Counted from the first letter of the stretch, positions 17,810 to 26,302 are shown. The stretch is DNA of 64,000 nt from Epibacterium ulvae (GCF_018678075.1 NZ_JAHHIR010000005.1:162596-226595); one strand, 5' to 3'. Made by a program: numbers and translations. The notes: generated by a model not told the origin, from the sequence alone.

Positions 17810-19174
17810 CTAGAGGCTGCGCGCACGGGGCATGGCAAAGTTCTGCGCGGGGTCAATCATCAGCTCTGTCAGCGCCCAGACCAGCGCATCGAGCCGGTCT
17901 GGTGATCCCTGCCCCTGATAGCCCTGCGGCGTCATCTGGCACATCTGATCCTCCAACGCTTGTAACCCTGGCAGATGGCGGATTTTACCCTGTTCATAAA
18001 GCGCGGCCACCGGTTCGGCGCGGGCGGATTTGCCCTTGCGGGCGTGGCGCGGTTTGAAGGGCACCAGCGCGTCCACCTGCCGCAAGACGGTTTCCACCAA
18101 TGCGCCGCCCTGGTTGACCTCAGCCACGATCCGGTCGGCGTTGTGAACCTCGGCTGCGCGCACCGCCGCTGTGGCCCATTCCAGCGGGCTGGCGCCGGTT
18201 ACAGTATGATCCGCCAGCACATAGCCGCGCCAGTCTTTGGGTCCCCCATCCGTCACGGCCCCCACCACAAGGATGCCGCAAGCGTCAGAGTTTTCATGAT
18301 GCGACACGGCGGGGTCCACCGCCACCACCACCCGGTTGAGGGGGGGCGCGCGTTTCACCTGTGCCGCGATCAGCTGCGCACTGCGCCAGAGCGCGCCGTC
18401 GGCTTCGCCCAGAAGTGCGCCCTCCAGCTCCTGTTGACCCAGACGGGTGCCGCCATAGCGATCTTCGACCTCGGTCAGGAAAGACGGTGCCAGATTGGCT
18501 GCATTGGCTGAGGTGGGCGCGCTGGTCTGCACGGTTGAGGGGCTGGTGATCAACTGGCGCAGCACCTCAACATTGCGCGGTGTGGTGGTCACACAGACCT
18601 GCGGCTGGTCGCCAAGGCGCAGGGCGAATTGCAGCATGTCCCAGCTGTCTTCGCCTTTTTTCCACTTGGCCAGCTCATCCGCCCAGGCGACATCAAATTG
18701 CGGACCCCGCAGAGCTTCGGGGTCATGGGCGGAAAACGCCTGTGCCTCGGCTCCGTTTGGCCAGATCAGCCGCCGTTCGCTGGCCTTCCAGACCGGGCGA
18801 CGATCCGGGGGCGAACAGGCGACAATGCCGCTGTCGCCTCGGATCATCACATCGCGCACCTGATCATAGGTCTCCCCCACCAGGGCCACCCGGCAGGCGC
18901 GCCCTGCCGAAAGCGCCGTGGCCCCTTCGACCTGGGCGCGCACCCATTCGGCGCCGGCGCGGGTTTTGCCGGCCCCGCGCCCGCCCAGGATCACCCAGGC
19001 GCGCCAGTCGCCCGGCGGTGGCAGTTGGTGATCCATCGCCCAAAAGGAGAACTCATACGGCAGGGCCGCATATGTGGGTTCTGAGAGGTCATTCAGGAAC
19101 GCCGCCGCCCGGCTGGGTGGCGCGCAGGCGAGCCAATCTGCTGTTGATCTCGACGCGCACCGCCTCGAAATCAT
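17810..19174 (-). CDS. GTA large terminase / packaging ATPase (g2 homologue)
   Basis: This is the DNA packaging motor. The Walker A is GGRGAGKTRAGAEWV and the Walker B-like acidic block is FDVAWADELAKW; the C-terminal nuclease-type region includes VVAVDPAVSHHENSDACGI and RIVAEVNQGGALVETVLR. The start is uncertain. In families I know, only about 25 residues precede the FWAMDHQLPPPGDWRAW block, but the frame has no ATG or GTG there; the nearest upstream in-frame ATGs are at 19174 and 19252, both inside g1. A well-placed ATG overlapping the g1 stop (ATGA) is out of frame with g2. Protein length from 19174 is 454 residues. Confidence 0.9.
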   Translation of the reverse strand: MISRRCASRSTADWLACAPPSRAAAFLNDLSEPTYAALPYEFSFWAMDHQLPPPGDWRAWVILGGRGAGKTRAGAEWVRAQVEGATALSAGRACRVALVGETYDQVRDVMIRGDSGIVACSPPDRRPVWKASERRLIWPNGAEAQAFSAHDPEALRGPQFDVAWADELAKWKKGEDSWDMLQFALRLGDQPQVCVTTTPRNVEVLRQLITSPSTVQTSAPTSANAANLAPSFLTEVEDRYGGTRLGQQELEGALLGEADGALWRSAQLIAAQVKRAPPLNRVVVAVDPAVSHHENSDACGILVVGAVTDGGPKDWRGYVLADHTVTGASPLEWATAAVRAAEVHNADRIVAEVNQGGALVETVLRQVDALVPFKPRHARKGKSARAEPVAALYEQGKIRHLPGLQALEDQMCQMTPQGYQGQGSPDRLDALVWALTELMIDPAQNFAMPRARSL

Positions 19175-19436
19175 AGGCGGGCGTTTGGGTGGATGCATCG
19201 GTGATGAGGGCGCTTTGGTCGACAAGGGTTTTCTCCACCTTTTGGCAATCACGGATCAGGGTTTCGAGCTTGTTGATCTGGGGTTTGACACCACCTGTGT
19301 CAGGGTTGATCGCATCTTCAGCGCGCAGTTGTTCGCGCAGGGCTTCGGCCTCGTTGCGCAGGGTGAGGATGGAATCGTGAAGCGAGCGCAAAAGATCGGC
19401 GGTTTTGCCGATCAGCGTTTCAGGAGGATGTTTCAT
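19089..19436 (-). CDS. GTA small terminase subunit (g1 homologue)
   Basis: The 115-residue protein starts at the ATG at 19436 (MKHPPETLIGKTADLLRSLHDSILTLRNEAEALREQL); the frame is open upstream to 19526 but that part is not protein-like. It is highly helical, and size and position match RcGTA g1, which acts as the small terminase. It overlaps the g2 frame. It is the first gene of the cluster, so the GTA promoter should lie upstream, at 19437-19795. Confidence 0.85.
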   Translation of the reverse strand: MKHPPETLIGKTADLLRSLHDSILTLRNEAEALREQLRAEDAINPDTGGVKPQINKLETLIRDCQKVEKTLVDQSALITDASTQTPAYDFEAVRVEINSRLARLRATQPGGGVPE

Positions 19437-19795
19437 GAGGAGATCAGGGTCCGGTTCAAGCGCCTGTTTAGCGCTGCAATGGCCCGTCCTGCCGCACCAA
19501 TGTGGAGCAGACAGCTGCAAGACCACCCTACCCTAGAAATCGACAAAAGTCAATATTTTCAGACATATGGCGCGCGTCTCGGTTTAAAACCCCTAAAGGC
19601 AGCGCGCGGTGGTTGCGCAACACCCCGCACCGCGCTGTCAGGTTTTTCAGCAATCTTACAGGCGGCGGTGTCACGATCCCGTGTCACAGGCGTGCTCCAC
19701 CTGAACATTTGTAAGCGATCCGCTTATCTGGAGACGATGCAGACACGTCTCCCCGTGCTGCGCGTCTTAACCTTAGTCATTGAACAAGGCCCGTT
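19437..19795. promoter_or_regulatory. Divergent intergenic region, expected site of the GTA promoter
   Basis: No gene is supported in these 359 bases between divergent g1 and the DoxX-like gene. The stretch around 19540-19620 is AT-richer (CAATATTTTCAGACATATGG, GGTTTAAAACCCC) and is a plausible promoter area. The RcGTA promoter region upstream of g1 is the known target of the activator GafA; I cannot identify its binding site by eye. Confidence 0.4.
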
Positions 19796-20239
19796 ATGGA
19801 AAAATCCAAACTTGCACTCGCGCTGTTGATCATGCGCCTTAGCGCTGCTGCGTTTATGATCGCCTGGACCAGCCTGAAATTCCGTGTTCCGCAGTCCTTT
19901 GAAAACATCTTTCACAAATTCTACGGGCTGCATTTTGTCACCCAGGATCTGGCCTGGATCGTGGGCGGCATTCAGATGTTGATCGTGCTGGCTTTTGCCA
20001 TCGGTATCCTGCGCACCTACACCTATGGAGCGGTTTTGTTGATGCATGGCGTGGGCACGCTGTCGTCGATCCCCAATCTGATCGATTACACCACCTATCC
20101 CAACCAGCTGATGTGGGCGGCAGTGCCGACGCTGGGTTCCATGGTGGCGCTGTTCTTGTTGCGTGCGGACGACCAATTCTCGGTCGATGGGATGCGGATG
20201 AAATCTGCGCCCGCGGTCGAGGCAACTCCGGGCGAGTAA
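19796..20239 (+). CDS. DoxX-like integral membrane protein
   Basis: The 147-residue protein has four predicted membrane segments: ALALLIMRLSAAAFMIAW, LAWIVGGIQMLIVLAFAIGIL, YGAVLLMHGVGTLSSI and LMWAAVPTLGSMVALFLL. It ends in a short polar tail. The layout and the FHKFYG segment after the first helix resemble the DoxX/DoxD-like family, whose members affect redox or sulfur metabolism in some bacteria; a specific role cannot be given. It is a single-gene unit closed by a strong terminator. Confidence 0.65.
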   Translation: MEKSKLALALLIMRLSAAAFMIAWTSLKFRVPQSFENIFHKFYGLHFVTQDLAWIVGGIQMLIVLAFAIGILRTYTYGAVLLMHGVGTLSSIPNLIDYTTYPNQLMWAAVPTLGSMVALFLLRADDQFSVDGMRMKSAPAVEATPGE

Positions 20240-20270
20240 TTCCACAGCCCAATTCGCCGCGTTTGAAATT

Positions 20271-20306
20271 GACCTGTCAGGTGATCCGCCTGGCAGGTCT
20301 TTTTTA
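20271..20306 (+). terminator. Rho-independent terminator after the DoxX-like gene
   Basis: GACCTGTCAGG pairs with CCTGGCAGGTC (11 bp, one G-T pair) around a 7-base loop, followed by six T residues. Confidence 0.92.
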
Positions 20307-20380
20307 TGCCCGCGCGCAGTCGGAGGGGGCGGCTTTCACAAAAGATTAAAGATCAGGTCACGCATCCGTCACGAAGGACT

Positions 20381-20402
20381 GAAATTCATTCGTATGAATT
20401 TC
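20381..20402. promoter_or_regulatory. Putative PhnF operator upstream of the first phosphonate operon
   Basis: This is a 22-base near-perfect palindrome; GAAATTCAT and ATGAATTTC flank a TCGT centre. It lies directly upstream of the ribosome binding site of the phnD-like gene, and the same core recurs upstream of phnF (36988) and in weaker form upstream of phnC (30493). Assignment to PhnF is inferred from the shared palindrome and the linked GntR-family gene. Confidence 0.75.
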
Positions 20403-20417
20403 ACCTGGAGAGAACCG

Positions 20418-21287
20418 ATGAAACTGAAATCACTTGTACTGGGCCTCGGCCTTGCAGCGGCATCTGCGTTTGGCGCAGCGGCTGAGACTTGGAAACTGGC
20501 CGTCACCGACGTTGAAGGCCTGGAGCGTTTGCAGCTGGAATGGGGCCCTTTCAAAGAGGCGCTGGAAACTGCAACCGGCGACACCTTTGAATTCTATGCT
20601 GTAAACTCCCGCACCGCCGCCGCCGAGGCGCTGCGCGCTGAGACGGTTGATTTCGTGGTATCCGGTCCTGCGGAATATGTGGTCATCAACAAGCTGACCA
20701 AAGCCACACCGCTGATCGGTCTGGGTCGCCCTGACTATCACTGTGCCATCGTTGTACGTGCTGACAGCGGCATCAACGTGCCGGCGGATCTGAAGGGCAA
20801 GAAAGTGGCCTTTGGTGACATCGGTTCGACCTCCAACATGCTGTGCCCGATGCAGGCGCTGGCTGATCACGGTGTTGATCCGGTCAACGACATCGACAAG
20901 ACCCACACCAGCCGCAACATCGCCCACGAAGCGTTGAAGAACGGCGACATCGACGCGCTGGGCTCCAACGCAGGCAGCTGGTTGCGTGTACGCAACAAAG
21001 AGACCGACCTGCCCTATGGTTTCTTCAAGATCATCACCCGTTCCGGTGATCTGCCCAACGACATGATCATGGTTGGCGCGCATGTTCCAACGGATGCAGC
21101 CGAAGGTCTTAAAACCGCGATCCTTGAGAACAAAGAGACCATCATTGCCGGGATCCTCGCCCATGAGGAAAACGACAAATACACCGGCATGGATCTGGTT
21201 GCGATCGAAGACAGCGCCTATAACTACGTGCGCTCCATGTACACCACAGCGGGCTTCCCGCAATTTGACGACTTCATCGGTGACTGA
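20418..21287 (+). CDS. Periplasmic phosphonate-type binding protein (PhnD family)
   Basis: The 289-residue protein starts at the ATG at 20418 with GGAG upstream; a preceding in-frame ATG at 20394 lies inside the operator. A signal peptide (KLKSLVLGLGLAAASAFGAAA) precedes ETWKLAVTDVEGLERLQ. The binding-site region of the PhnD superfamily is seen in VDFVVSGPAEYVV and in the FGDIGSTSNMLCP loop that binds the phosphoryl group. It delivers a phosphorus compound to the following ABC transporter. It differs clearly from the PhnD at 28717, so the ligand may differ. Confidence 0.85.
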   Translation: MKLKSLVLGLGLAAASAFGAAAETWKLAVTDVEGLERLQLEWGPFKEALETATGDTFEFYAVNSRTAAAEALRAETVDFVVSGPAEYVVINKLTKATPLIGLGRPDYHCAIVVRADSGINVPADLKGKKVAFGDIGSTSNMLCPMQALADHGVDPVNDIDKTHTSRNIAHEALKNGDIDALGSNAGSWLRVRNKETDLPYGFFKIITRSGDLPNDMIMVGAHVPTDAAEGLKTAILENKETIIAGILAHEENDKYTGMDLVAIEDSAYNYVRSMYTTAGFPQFDDFIGD

Positions 21288-22152
21288 TCCGGTGAACGAG
21301 ATCCTGGCACCCTCTCGGGTGTCAGACCGAGCCGGGGCGCAGCGCGTCCCGGTTTCGGGTGATGTGCAGGCGGGTTCTGCTGCCGCGCCGGTTGTATTGC
21401 AAGACGCAATGCCGCGTCATGACGTGAGCGTTCAGGGGTTGACCAAAAACTTTGGCCAGACGCCGATTTTTGCCGACGTCAGCTTTCGCCTGCTGCGCGG
21501 AGAGGCCGTGGCGCTGGTGGGCGCCAATGGCACCGGAAAATCCACGCTGCTGCGCTGCCTGCTGGGGTTGATCCCGGCAAGTTCCGGCACGGTTGAGGTT
21601 CTGGGACGTCGCATCACCGACGCGCGCTCTGCTGATCTAAGGGTCTTGCGCTGTCGCACCGGGCTGGTGTCGCAAAAGCACAATCTGGTGCCGCGCCTGT
21701 CGGTTCTGTCCAATGTCCTTCATGGGCTGTTGGGATCGCACAGCGGTCCGCGCTATTGGTCGCAAAGCTTTGCACCGTTGCCTGCGCGACGTGCCGCGAT
21801 AGACGCGCTTGAGCAAGTGGGGCTGGCAAATCTGGCGTCGCGACGTGCCGACCGCTTGTCCGGTGGACAGTCCCAACGGGTCGCTATTGCCCGCGCGCTG
21901 GTGGCCAAGCCGCAGTTGCTGATTGCCGACGAACCCTGCGCCTCCCTTGACCCAGCTGCGGGTGAAGAGGTGATGGCGCTGTTCTTCAAACTTGTGCGCG
22001 AAAATGGCGTCACCGTTGTCTTTACCTCCCACCATGTGGATCACGCGCTGGATTACGGCGACCGGGTGATTGGTCTGGCCGGGGGCAAGCTGGCGCTGGA
22101 TGCTACTGCCGCCTCCCTCACCGCATCTGACCTGAGAGGGCTTTATGACTGA
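21280..22152 (+). CDS. Phosphonate-type ABC transporter ATP-binding protein (PhnC family)
   Basis: This ABC ATPase has Walker A GANGTGKSTLL, signature LSGGQSQRVAIARAL, Walker B LLIADEPCASLD and the switch His in FTSHHVDHALDYGDRV. The start is tentative: a GTG at 21280 overlaps the end of the binding-protein gene by 8 bases and gives 290 residues; GTG 21292 and ATG 21409 are alternatives. None has a clear Shine-Dalgarno site. The ~45 residues before MPRHDVSVQGLTKNFGQ look unstructured, so the shorter start is possible. It overlaps the permease gene by 8 bases. Confidence 0.85.
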   Translation: MTDPVNEILAPSRVSDRAGAQRVPVSGDVQAGSAAAPVVLQDAMPRHDVSVQGLTKNFGQTPIFADVSFRLLRGEAVALVGANGTGKSTLLRCLLGLIPASSGTVEVLGRRITDARSADLRVLRCRTGLVSQKHNLVPRLSVLSNVLHGLLGSHSGPRYWSQSFAPLPARRAAIDALEQVGLANLASRRADRLSGGQSQRVAIARALVAKPQLLIADEPCASLDPAAGEEVMALFFKLVRENGVTVVFTSHHVDHALDYGDRVIGLAGGKLALDATAASLTASDLRGLYD

Positions 22153-22951
22153 CCATTCCCTTCCCCGCCGTCTGGAACGTCCTTCGGCGCTGGCCTTCCT
22201 GGGCTATGTTGTGGCCATTGTCATTGTGATCTGGGCCTTTCAGGGTGCCGGGTTTTCGCTGGACAAAGTGCTGACCTCACCACCGCGTTTTGCTGATTTC
22301 ATGTCGCGCGCCTTTCCGCCCAATCTGGAATCGGAGGTCATGGCGCGTCTGGGCCGCAAGATGGTTGAAACCTTGCAAATCGCCTTTGCTGGGGCCGTGC
22401 TGGGGGTGATCCTGTCGCTGCCCGTCGCGCTGCTGGCCGCACGCGGATTGATTGCCGGTCCGTGGATCAATGGGATCGTGCGCAATATCCTGGGCTTTAT
22501 CCGCGCGGTGCCAGACATCGCCTGGGCGCTGGTCTTTGTTGTTGCTGTGGGTCTTGGCCCCTTTGCCGGCACGCTTGCCATTATGATCGACACCATTGGG
22601 TTTTGTGGCCGCTTCTTTGCCGATGATATGGAAGCCGTCGACAAGGGCCCGTCCGAGGCGCTGACCGCCACCGGTGCACGCCGCCTGGATATCACTGCCT
22701 GTGCGACTTTGCCTGCGGCCGCGCCTGCCTTTGTCTCTACCGCGCTCTATGCGCTGGAGAAAGCGGTGCGTTCTTCCACCATTCTGGGCCTTGTCGGCGC
22801 AGGAGGGATCGGGATCGAGCTGAAGGTCGGCTTTGATCTGTTTGACTATCCCACTGCGATGACTGTGATCTTGATGATTGCCGTGGTTGTCATCGCGATC
22901 GAAGCGCTCAGCACCTGGGCGCGCAAAACCATTATCGGAGAGCAGCGATGA
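22145..22951 (+). CDS. Phosphonate-type ABC transporter permease (PhnE family)
   Basis: The 268-residue inner-membrane permease contains the PhnE pattern: MVETLQIAFAGAVLGVILSLPVALLAARGL, FIRAVPDIAWALVFVVAVGLGPFAGTLAIMIDTIGFCGRFFADDMEAVDKGPSEALTATGA, and the C-terminal EKAVRSSTILGLVGAGGIGIEL. About six membrane segments are visible. It pairs with the preceding binding protein and ATPase. It ends in an ATGA overlap with the methyltransferase gene, so transporter and enzymes are one operon. Confidence 0.9.
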   Translation: MTDHSLPRRLERPSALAFLGYVVAIVIVIWAFQGAGFSLDKVLTSPPRFADFMSRAFPPNLESEVMARLGRKMVETLQIAFAGAVLGVILSLPVALLAARGLIAGPWINGIVRNILGFIRAVPDIAWALVFVVAVGLGPFAGTLAIMIDTIGFCGRFFADDMEAVDKGPSEALTATGARRLDITACATLPAAAPAFVSTALYALEKAVRSSTILGLVGAGGIGIELKVGFDLFDYPTAMTVILMIAVVVIAIEALSTWARKTIIGEQR

Positions 22952-23592
22952 AGACCGATACCGCCGATCAGCATTGGAACGCGCAATGGTCCAAACCTCA
23001 GGTCGAGGAAAAATGGCTGACCCCGGAAGAGGATGTAAAACGCTGGGCCGCAACCCTCACCCAAGGCGCGCGCATTCTGGATCTTGGCGCCGGTGTTGGC
23101 CGCCACGCGCTGTGGTTGGCGGATCAGGGATTTGACGTGGTGGCGCTGGACGCCGCTCCCGATGGTCTGGCCGAGATTGACCGCGCGGGCGGTGTCACCA
23201 CCCAATTGGGCCGTATGGATGCACTGCCGTTTGCGGATGGCAGTTTTGACCATGTCCTCAGCTGGAATGTGATCTACCACGGGGACGAAGATATCCTGTT
23301 GCGCACCATTGGCGAAATCCGCCGGGTGCTGCGGTCGGGCGGCAGTTATTTGGGCACCATGCTGTCCAAACGACGCCTGCCCCATGAATTGGCCAAAGCC
23401 GAGGGGCGCGAGATCAGTCTCAACACGTGGGTGTTTGACAGCGCGACCTCTGACAAGAAACATCCACATTACTACTGTAGTGCAGCGGAGCTGCTATCGC
23501 TGTTTTCGGGATTTGAAGTGCAGGCACTGGACGACCGGCAGCATGAAAAACCCGGATCCTACCACTGGCATCTTTTGATGGAGCGTCTTTGA
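22948..23592 (+). CDS. SAM-dependent class I methyltransferase in the phosphonate operon
   Basis: The 214-residue protein has the Rossmann methyltransferase motifs: ARILDLGAGVGRHALWLADQG (motif I), DVVALDAAPDGL (motif II), GRMDALPFADGSFDHVLSWNVIYH (motifs III-IV) and LRSGGSYLGTML (motif V). The C-terminal part KKHPHYYCSAAELLSLFSGFEV resembles small-molecule methyltransferases. It overlaps the permease gene by ATGA and the phnM-like gene by the start region. Substrate unknown; by context it may be a phosphonate, a phosphate ester or an intermediate of the pathway encoded here. Such a gene is not part of the classical C-P lyase set. Confidence 0.85.
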   Translation: MKTDTADQHWNAQWSKPQVEEKWLTPEEDVKRWAATLTQGARILDLGAGVGRHALWLADQGFDVVALDAAPDGLAEIDRAGGVTTQLGRMDALPFADGSFDHVLSWNVIYHGDEDILLRTIGEIRRVLRSGGSYLGTMLSKRRLPHELAKAEGREISLNTWVFDSATSDKKHPHYYCSAAELLSLFSGFEVQALDDRQHEKPGSYHWHLLMERL

Positions 23593-23594
23593 CC

Positions 23595-24806
23595 ATGAAC
23601 ACCACAACCTTTACAGGCGCAACCGTTTACCTGCCGGACCAAAGTGTTGAAACCACAGTAACCGTGGCCGATGGCACCATTGTTGAGATCGGCGGCCCGG
23701 TTCAGGGAACTGAGGTCGCAGCCACGGGCTGCATTCTGGCCCCGGCCCTTTTGGATGTGCACGGAGATGCGTTTGAGCGCCAGTTGATGCCGCGCCCAGG
23801 CGTGTTTTTCCCGACCGAGGCTGCGGTGATTGACACCGATCGGCAATTGGCGGCAAACGGCATCGCCACCGCCTATCACGCCATCACGCTGGGCTGGGAG
23901 CCGGGTTTGCGAGATGTGGCGCGCGGACGCAACCTTATGGAAACCATGCTCAATCTAGCCCCGCGCCTGACGGTGGAAAACCGAGTGCAGCTGAGATGGG
24001 AGACCTTTGCCTTTGAGGCCTTGGACACCATTGAATGGGCGCTGGGCAGCGATCTGCACCCGTCGGTGGCGTTCAACGATCACACCTCGATGACCATGCG
24101 GGCCTATGATGTGGCCATTCAGGATCGCGCCTTTGAACTGGGTCCGGATTTCTCCATCGCGGCGCTCGATGATGCGCGGATGAAACAGCGCACCGCCTCA
24201 AAAGCCACCCGCGCGGGCCTGTCGCAAGAAGACTACATCGCGCTGTTGGGCAAGGTCTGGGAGCGCCGAGACGAGGTACCTGCGATGATCGGCAAAGTGG
24301 CCGATCTGGGCCGCGCGGCCGGAGCTGCAATGCTGAGCCATGATGACACCCGCGCCGAGACCCGCGCCTTTTTCCGCGAACTGGGGGCCGGTGTGTCGGA
24401 ATTCCCGATGGTTCTGGAAGCGGCCGAAGCCGCGCGCGCTGCCGGGGATCTGATCGTCTTTGGCGCGCCAAATGCTGCGCGCGGCGGCAGCCATATCGGA
24501 TCGCTTGCCGCCGGTGACATGGTTGAGGCGGGCCTGTGTGATGCGCTGGCCTCTGACTATTTCTACCCGGCGATGCTGGCGGCGGTGGCGCGACTGGACG
24601 CGGAACAGCGCGCCGATCGTCTGGCGATCTGGTCACTGGTCTCATCTGGTCCGGCGCGCGCCATGGGCCTGACAGACCGGGGTGAGATTGCCGTCGGCAA
24701 ACGCGGTGATCTGGTGCTGGTGGATTGGCCCGAAGGCCACGCCCCCGCCATCCAAGGCACCTGGGTCGCCGGGCGCTGCGCCTATCGCGGCCTACCCCGT
24801 GGTTGA
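23595..24806 (+). CDS. PhnM-like amidohydrolase (second phnM paralogue)
   Basis: The 403-residue protein starts at the ATG at 23595 (a TTG at 23589 is the alternative; GGAG at 23580 could serve either). It shows PhnM features: LAPALLDVHGDAFERQLMPRPGVFFPTEAAV (metal-binding H-G-D region), FNDHTS, AMLSHDDTRAETR, EFPMVLEAAEAAR and FGAPNAARGGSH. The C-terminal strands read RGEIAVGKRGDLVLVDW. PhnM removes pyrophosphate from ribosyl-phosphonate triphosphate. This copy lacks the MDHTPGQGQ block of the copy at 30624, suggesting a different substrate. Confidence 0.87.
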   Translation: MNTTTFTGATVYLPDQSVETTVTVADGTIVEIGGPVQGTEVAATGCILAPALLDVHGDAFERQLMPRPGVFFPTEAAVIDTDRQLAANGIATAYHAITLGWEPGLRDVARGRNLMETMLNLAPRLTVENRVQLRWETFAFEALDTIEWALGSDLHPSVAFNDHTSMTMRAYDVAIQDRAFELGPDFSIAALDDARMKQRTASKATRAGLSQEDYIALLGKVWERRDEVPAMIGKVADLGRAAGAAMLSHDDTRAETRAFFRELGAGVSEFPMVLEAAEAARAAGDLIVFGAPNAARGGSHIGSLAAGDMVEAGLCDALASDYFYPAMLAAVARLDAEQRADRLAIWSLVSSGPARAMGLTDRGEIAVGKRGDLVLVDWPEGHAPAIQGTWVAGRCAYRGLPRG

Positions 24807-24835
24807 TTGATACATTTGAAACCAAGGACTTTTCT

Positions 24836-25651
24836 ATGACCCCGCTCAAAATTGGTGCCTGTCTCAAGGCGTGCGAAATCTCCCTGCATCGCAACTGGTT
24901 GTTTGATGCAGACCGCGACATTGAATTGCAGGACTTTATGACCTTTGCGGCGCTGACCGATGAACGCGATGCCCGCATCGTCGCCGCCAAAGATGCCCTG
25001 CAAGGCCATCAGGGGCGCATCGGTATTCACGGCCCCTATGAGGGTCTGGATTTCGACAACAAAGACGCGGAGCTGCGCCCCCTGATCACCAAACGCATGC
25101 TGCTGGCGCTAGAGGCGGCTGCGGCGATTGGTGCGCGCCAAATGGTGCTGCATTCGCCCTATCGCAGATGGTATCAAAACAACATTCTCGCCCAGCCCGA
25201 TTACGCAGAAAACAAACTGGGCCGCATTCATCAGGTGCTGGGCCCCGTGGTCAAACAGGCCGAGGTCGAAGGCATCACGCTGGTGATCGAGAACATCGAA
25301 GATGTGGAGCCCGCAACCCGTCGGCGTATGGTCGAAAGCTTTGCCTCCTCTGCGATTGCCCTGTCGATTGACACCGGCCACGCCCATCTGGCCCGCCGTA
25401 TGTCGGAGGCACCACCGGTGGATTATTTTGTGCGCGATGCGGGCGCGCAGCTGCGCCATGTGCATTTGCAGGATCTGGATGGCCACGCGGATCGCCACTG
25501 GGCTCCGGGTGAAGGTGAAATCCACTGGGTCGAGGTGTTTCGCGCCCTGCAAGACTGCCCCAGTGAACCCCATCTGGTGTTGGAGTTGCGCCGCAAAAGC
25601 GACATCCCCCAGGGCTTTGCCTATTTGCAGGATCTGGGGCTGGCCTGTTGA
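24836..25651 (+). CDS. Sugar phosphate isomerase/epimerase-like TIM barrel protein
   Basis: The 271-residue protein starts at the ATG at 24836 (AAGGA 10 bases upstream). It has the xylose isomerase-like/AP endonuclease 2 fold pattern: GRIGIHGPYEGLDF (His at strand 3), ALEAAAAIGARQMVLHSPY, VIENIEDVEPATRRRMVE (metal-binding Glu), ALSIDTGHAHLAR and LRHVHLQDLDGHADRHWAPGEGEIHW, then LVLELRR. The D-x-GH and H-x-QD motifs suggest an active metal-dependent isomerase, epimerase or endonuclease-type enzyme. It is the last gene of the operon, 29 bases after the phnM paralogue, and ends exactly where the opposite operon ends. Confidence 0.8.
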   Translation: MTPLKIGACLKACEISLHRNWLFDADRDIELQDFMTFAALTDERDARIVAAKDALQGHQGRIGIHGPYEGLDFDNKDAELRPLITKRMLLALEAAAAIGARQMVLHSPYRRWYQNNILAQPDYAENKLGRIHQVLGPVVKQAEVEGITLVIENIEDVEPATRRRMVESFASSAIALSIDTGHAHLARRMSEAPPVDYFVRDAGAQLRHVHLQDLDGHADRHWAPGEGEIHWVEVFRALQDCPSEPHLVLELRRKSDIPQGFAYLQDLGLAC

Positions 25652-26278
25652 TCAGCGGTATTTTTCGATAAAGGCATCGATATCAAGGGCGCGGATGTCC
25701 GGCAGCGCGGCCTTGTATTTTTCGCGGCTCCAGTCCCAAACGGCGATCTCCTGCAGGGCTTCGGCCTGCGCGGGGGTGAACCGCTGCTTGATATCACGAG
25801 CGGGAACGCCGCCGACCACGGTGTAAGGCGCCACATCGCGGGTGACCACAGCGCCGGCACCAATGACCGCGCCATTGCCGATGGTAACACCGGCGGTCAC
25901 CGTCACCCCGTGGCCGATCCAGACGTCATGGCCGATGGTGACCCAGTTTTCGCGCCGCCAGTCAAAAAACTCCTGATCATCCGTGCCCAGCCCATAGGCC
26001 TCGGCCCGGTAGACGGAGTGATGCTGCAACGCGCGCCAAGTGGGGTGGTTGCCGGGATTGATCCTTGTGGCATTTGCGATCGAGCAGAACTTGCCAATGG
26101 TGGTCCAGACCACGTGGCAATTCTGGGTGATGTAGGAATAATCCCCCATCTGCGAGGACTTCATCAGCGTGCCCTTGCCCACTTCGGTCCAGATGCCAAG
26201 GGTGCAATCTGTGACGCTGGCCTCTGGATGAATGGTTGGATCTTCGCTGAGGTGGGATTTGGAACCGGCGCCGCTCAT
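25652..26278 (-). CDS. Phosphonate-linked hexapeptide-repeat acyltransferase
   Basis: The 208-residue protein has left-handed beta-helix hexapeptide repeats: [66 protein letters not shown], then [48 protein letters not shown]. This matches the phosphonate-metabolism hexapeptide transferase family often found at C-P lyase loci and related to chloramphenicol/xenobiotic acetyltransferases. It might acetylate aminophosphonates, in the way PhnO does in E. coli, but that is inference. AAAGGA precedes the start by 8 bases. It is the last gene of the phnC-phnD-phnE unit. Confidence 0.85.
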   Translation of the reverse strand: MSGAGSKSHLSEDPTIHPEASVTDCTLGIWTEVGKGTLMKSSQMGDYSYITQNCHVVWTTIGKFCSIANATRINPGNHPTWRALQHHSVYRAEAYGLGTDDQEFFDWRRENWVTIGHDVWIGHGVTVTAGVTIGNGAVIGAGAVVTRDVAPYTVVGGVPARDIKQRFTPAQAEALQEIAVWDWSREKYKAALPDIRALDIDAFIEKYR

Positions 26279-26302
26279 GTCTGGTAGTCCTTTGGCTGGG
26301 CT

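Noticed and set aside
3897..19436. A prophage
   Set aside because: There is no integrase, lysis module, replication or repressor gene and no attachment site. Gene order and content match the RcGTA structural cluster.
21073..21279. Upstream extension of the phnC-like gene
   Set aside because: The extra ~69 codons lie inside the binding-protein gene in another frame and show no ABC-ATPase features.
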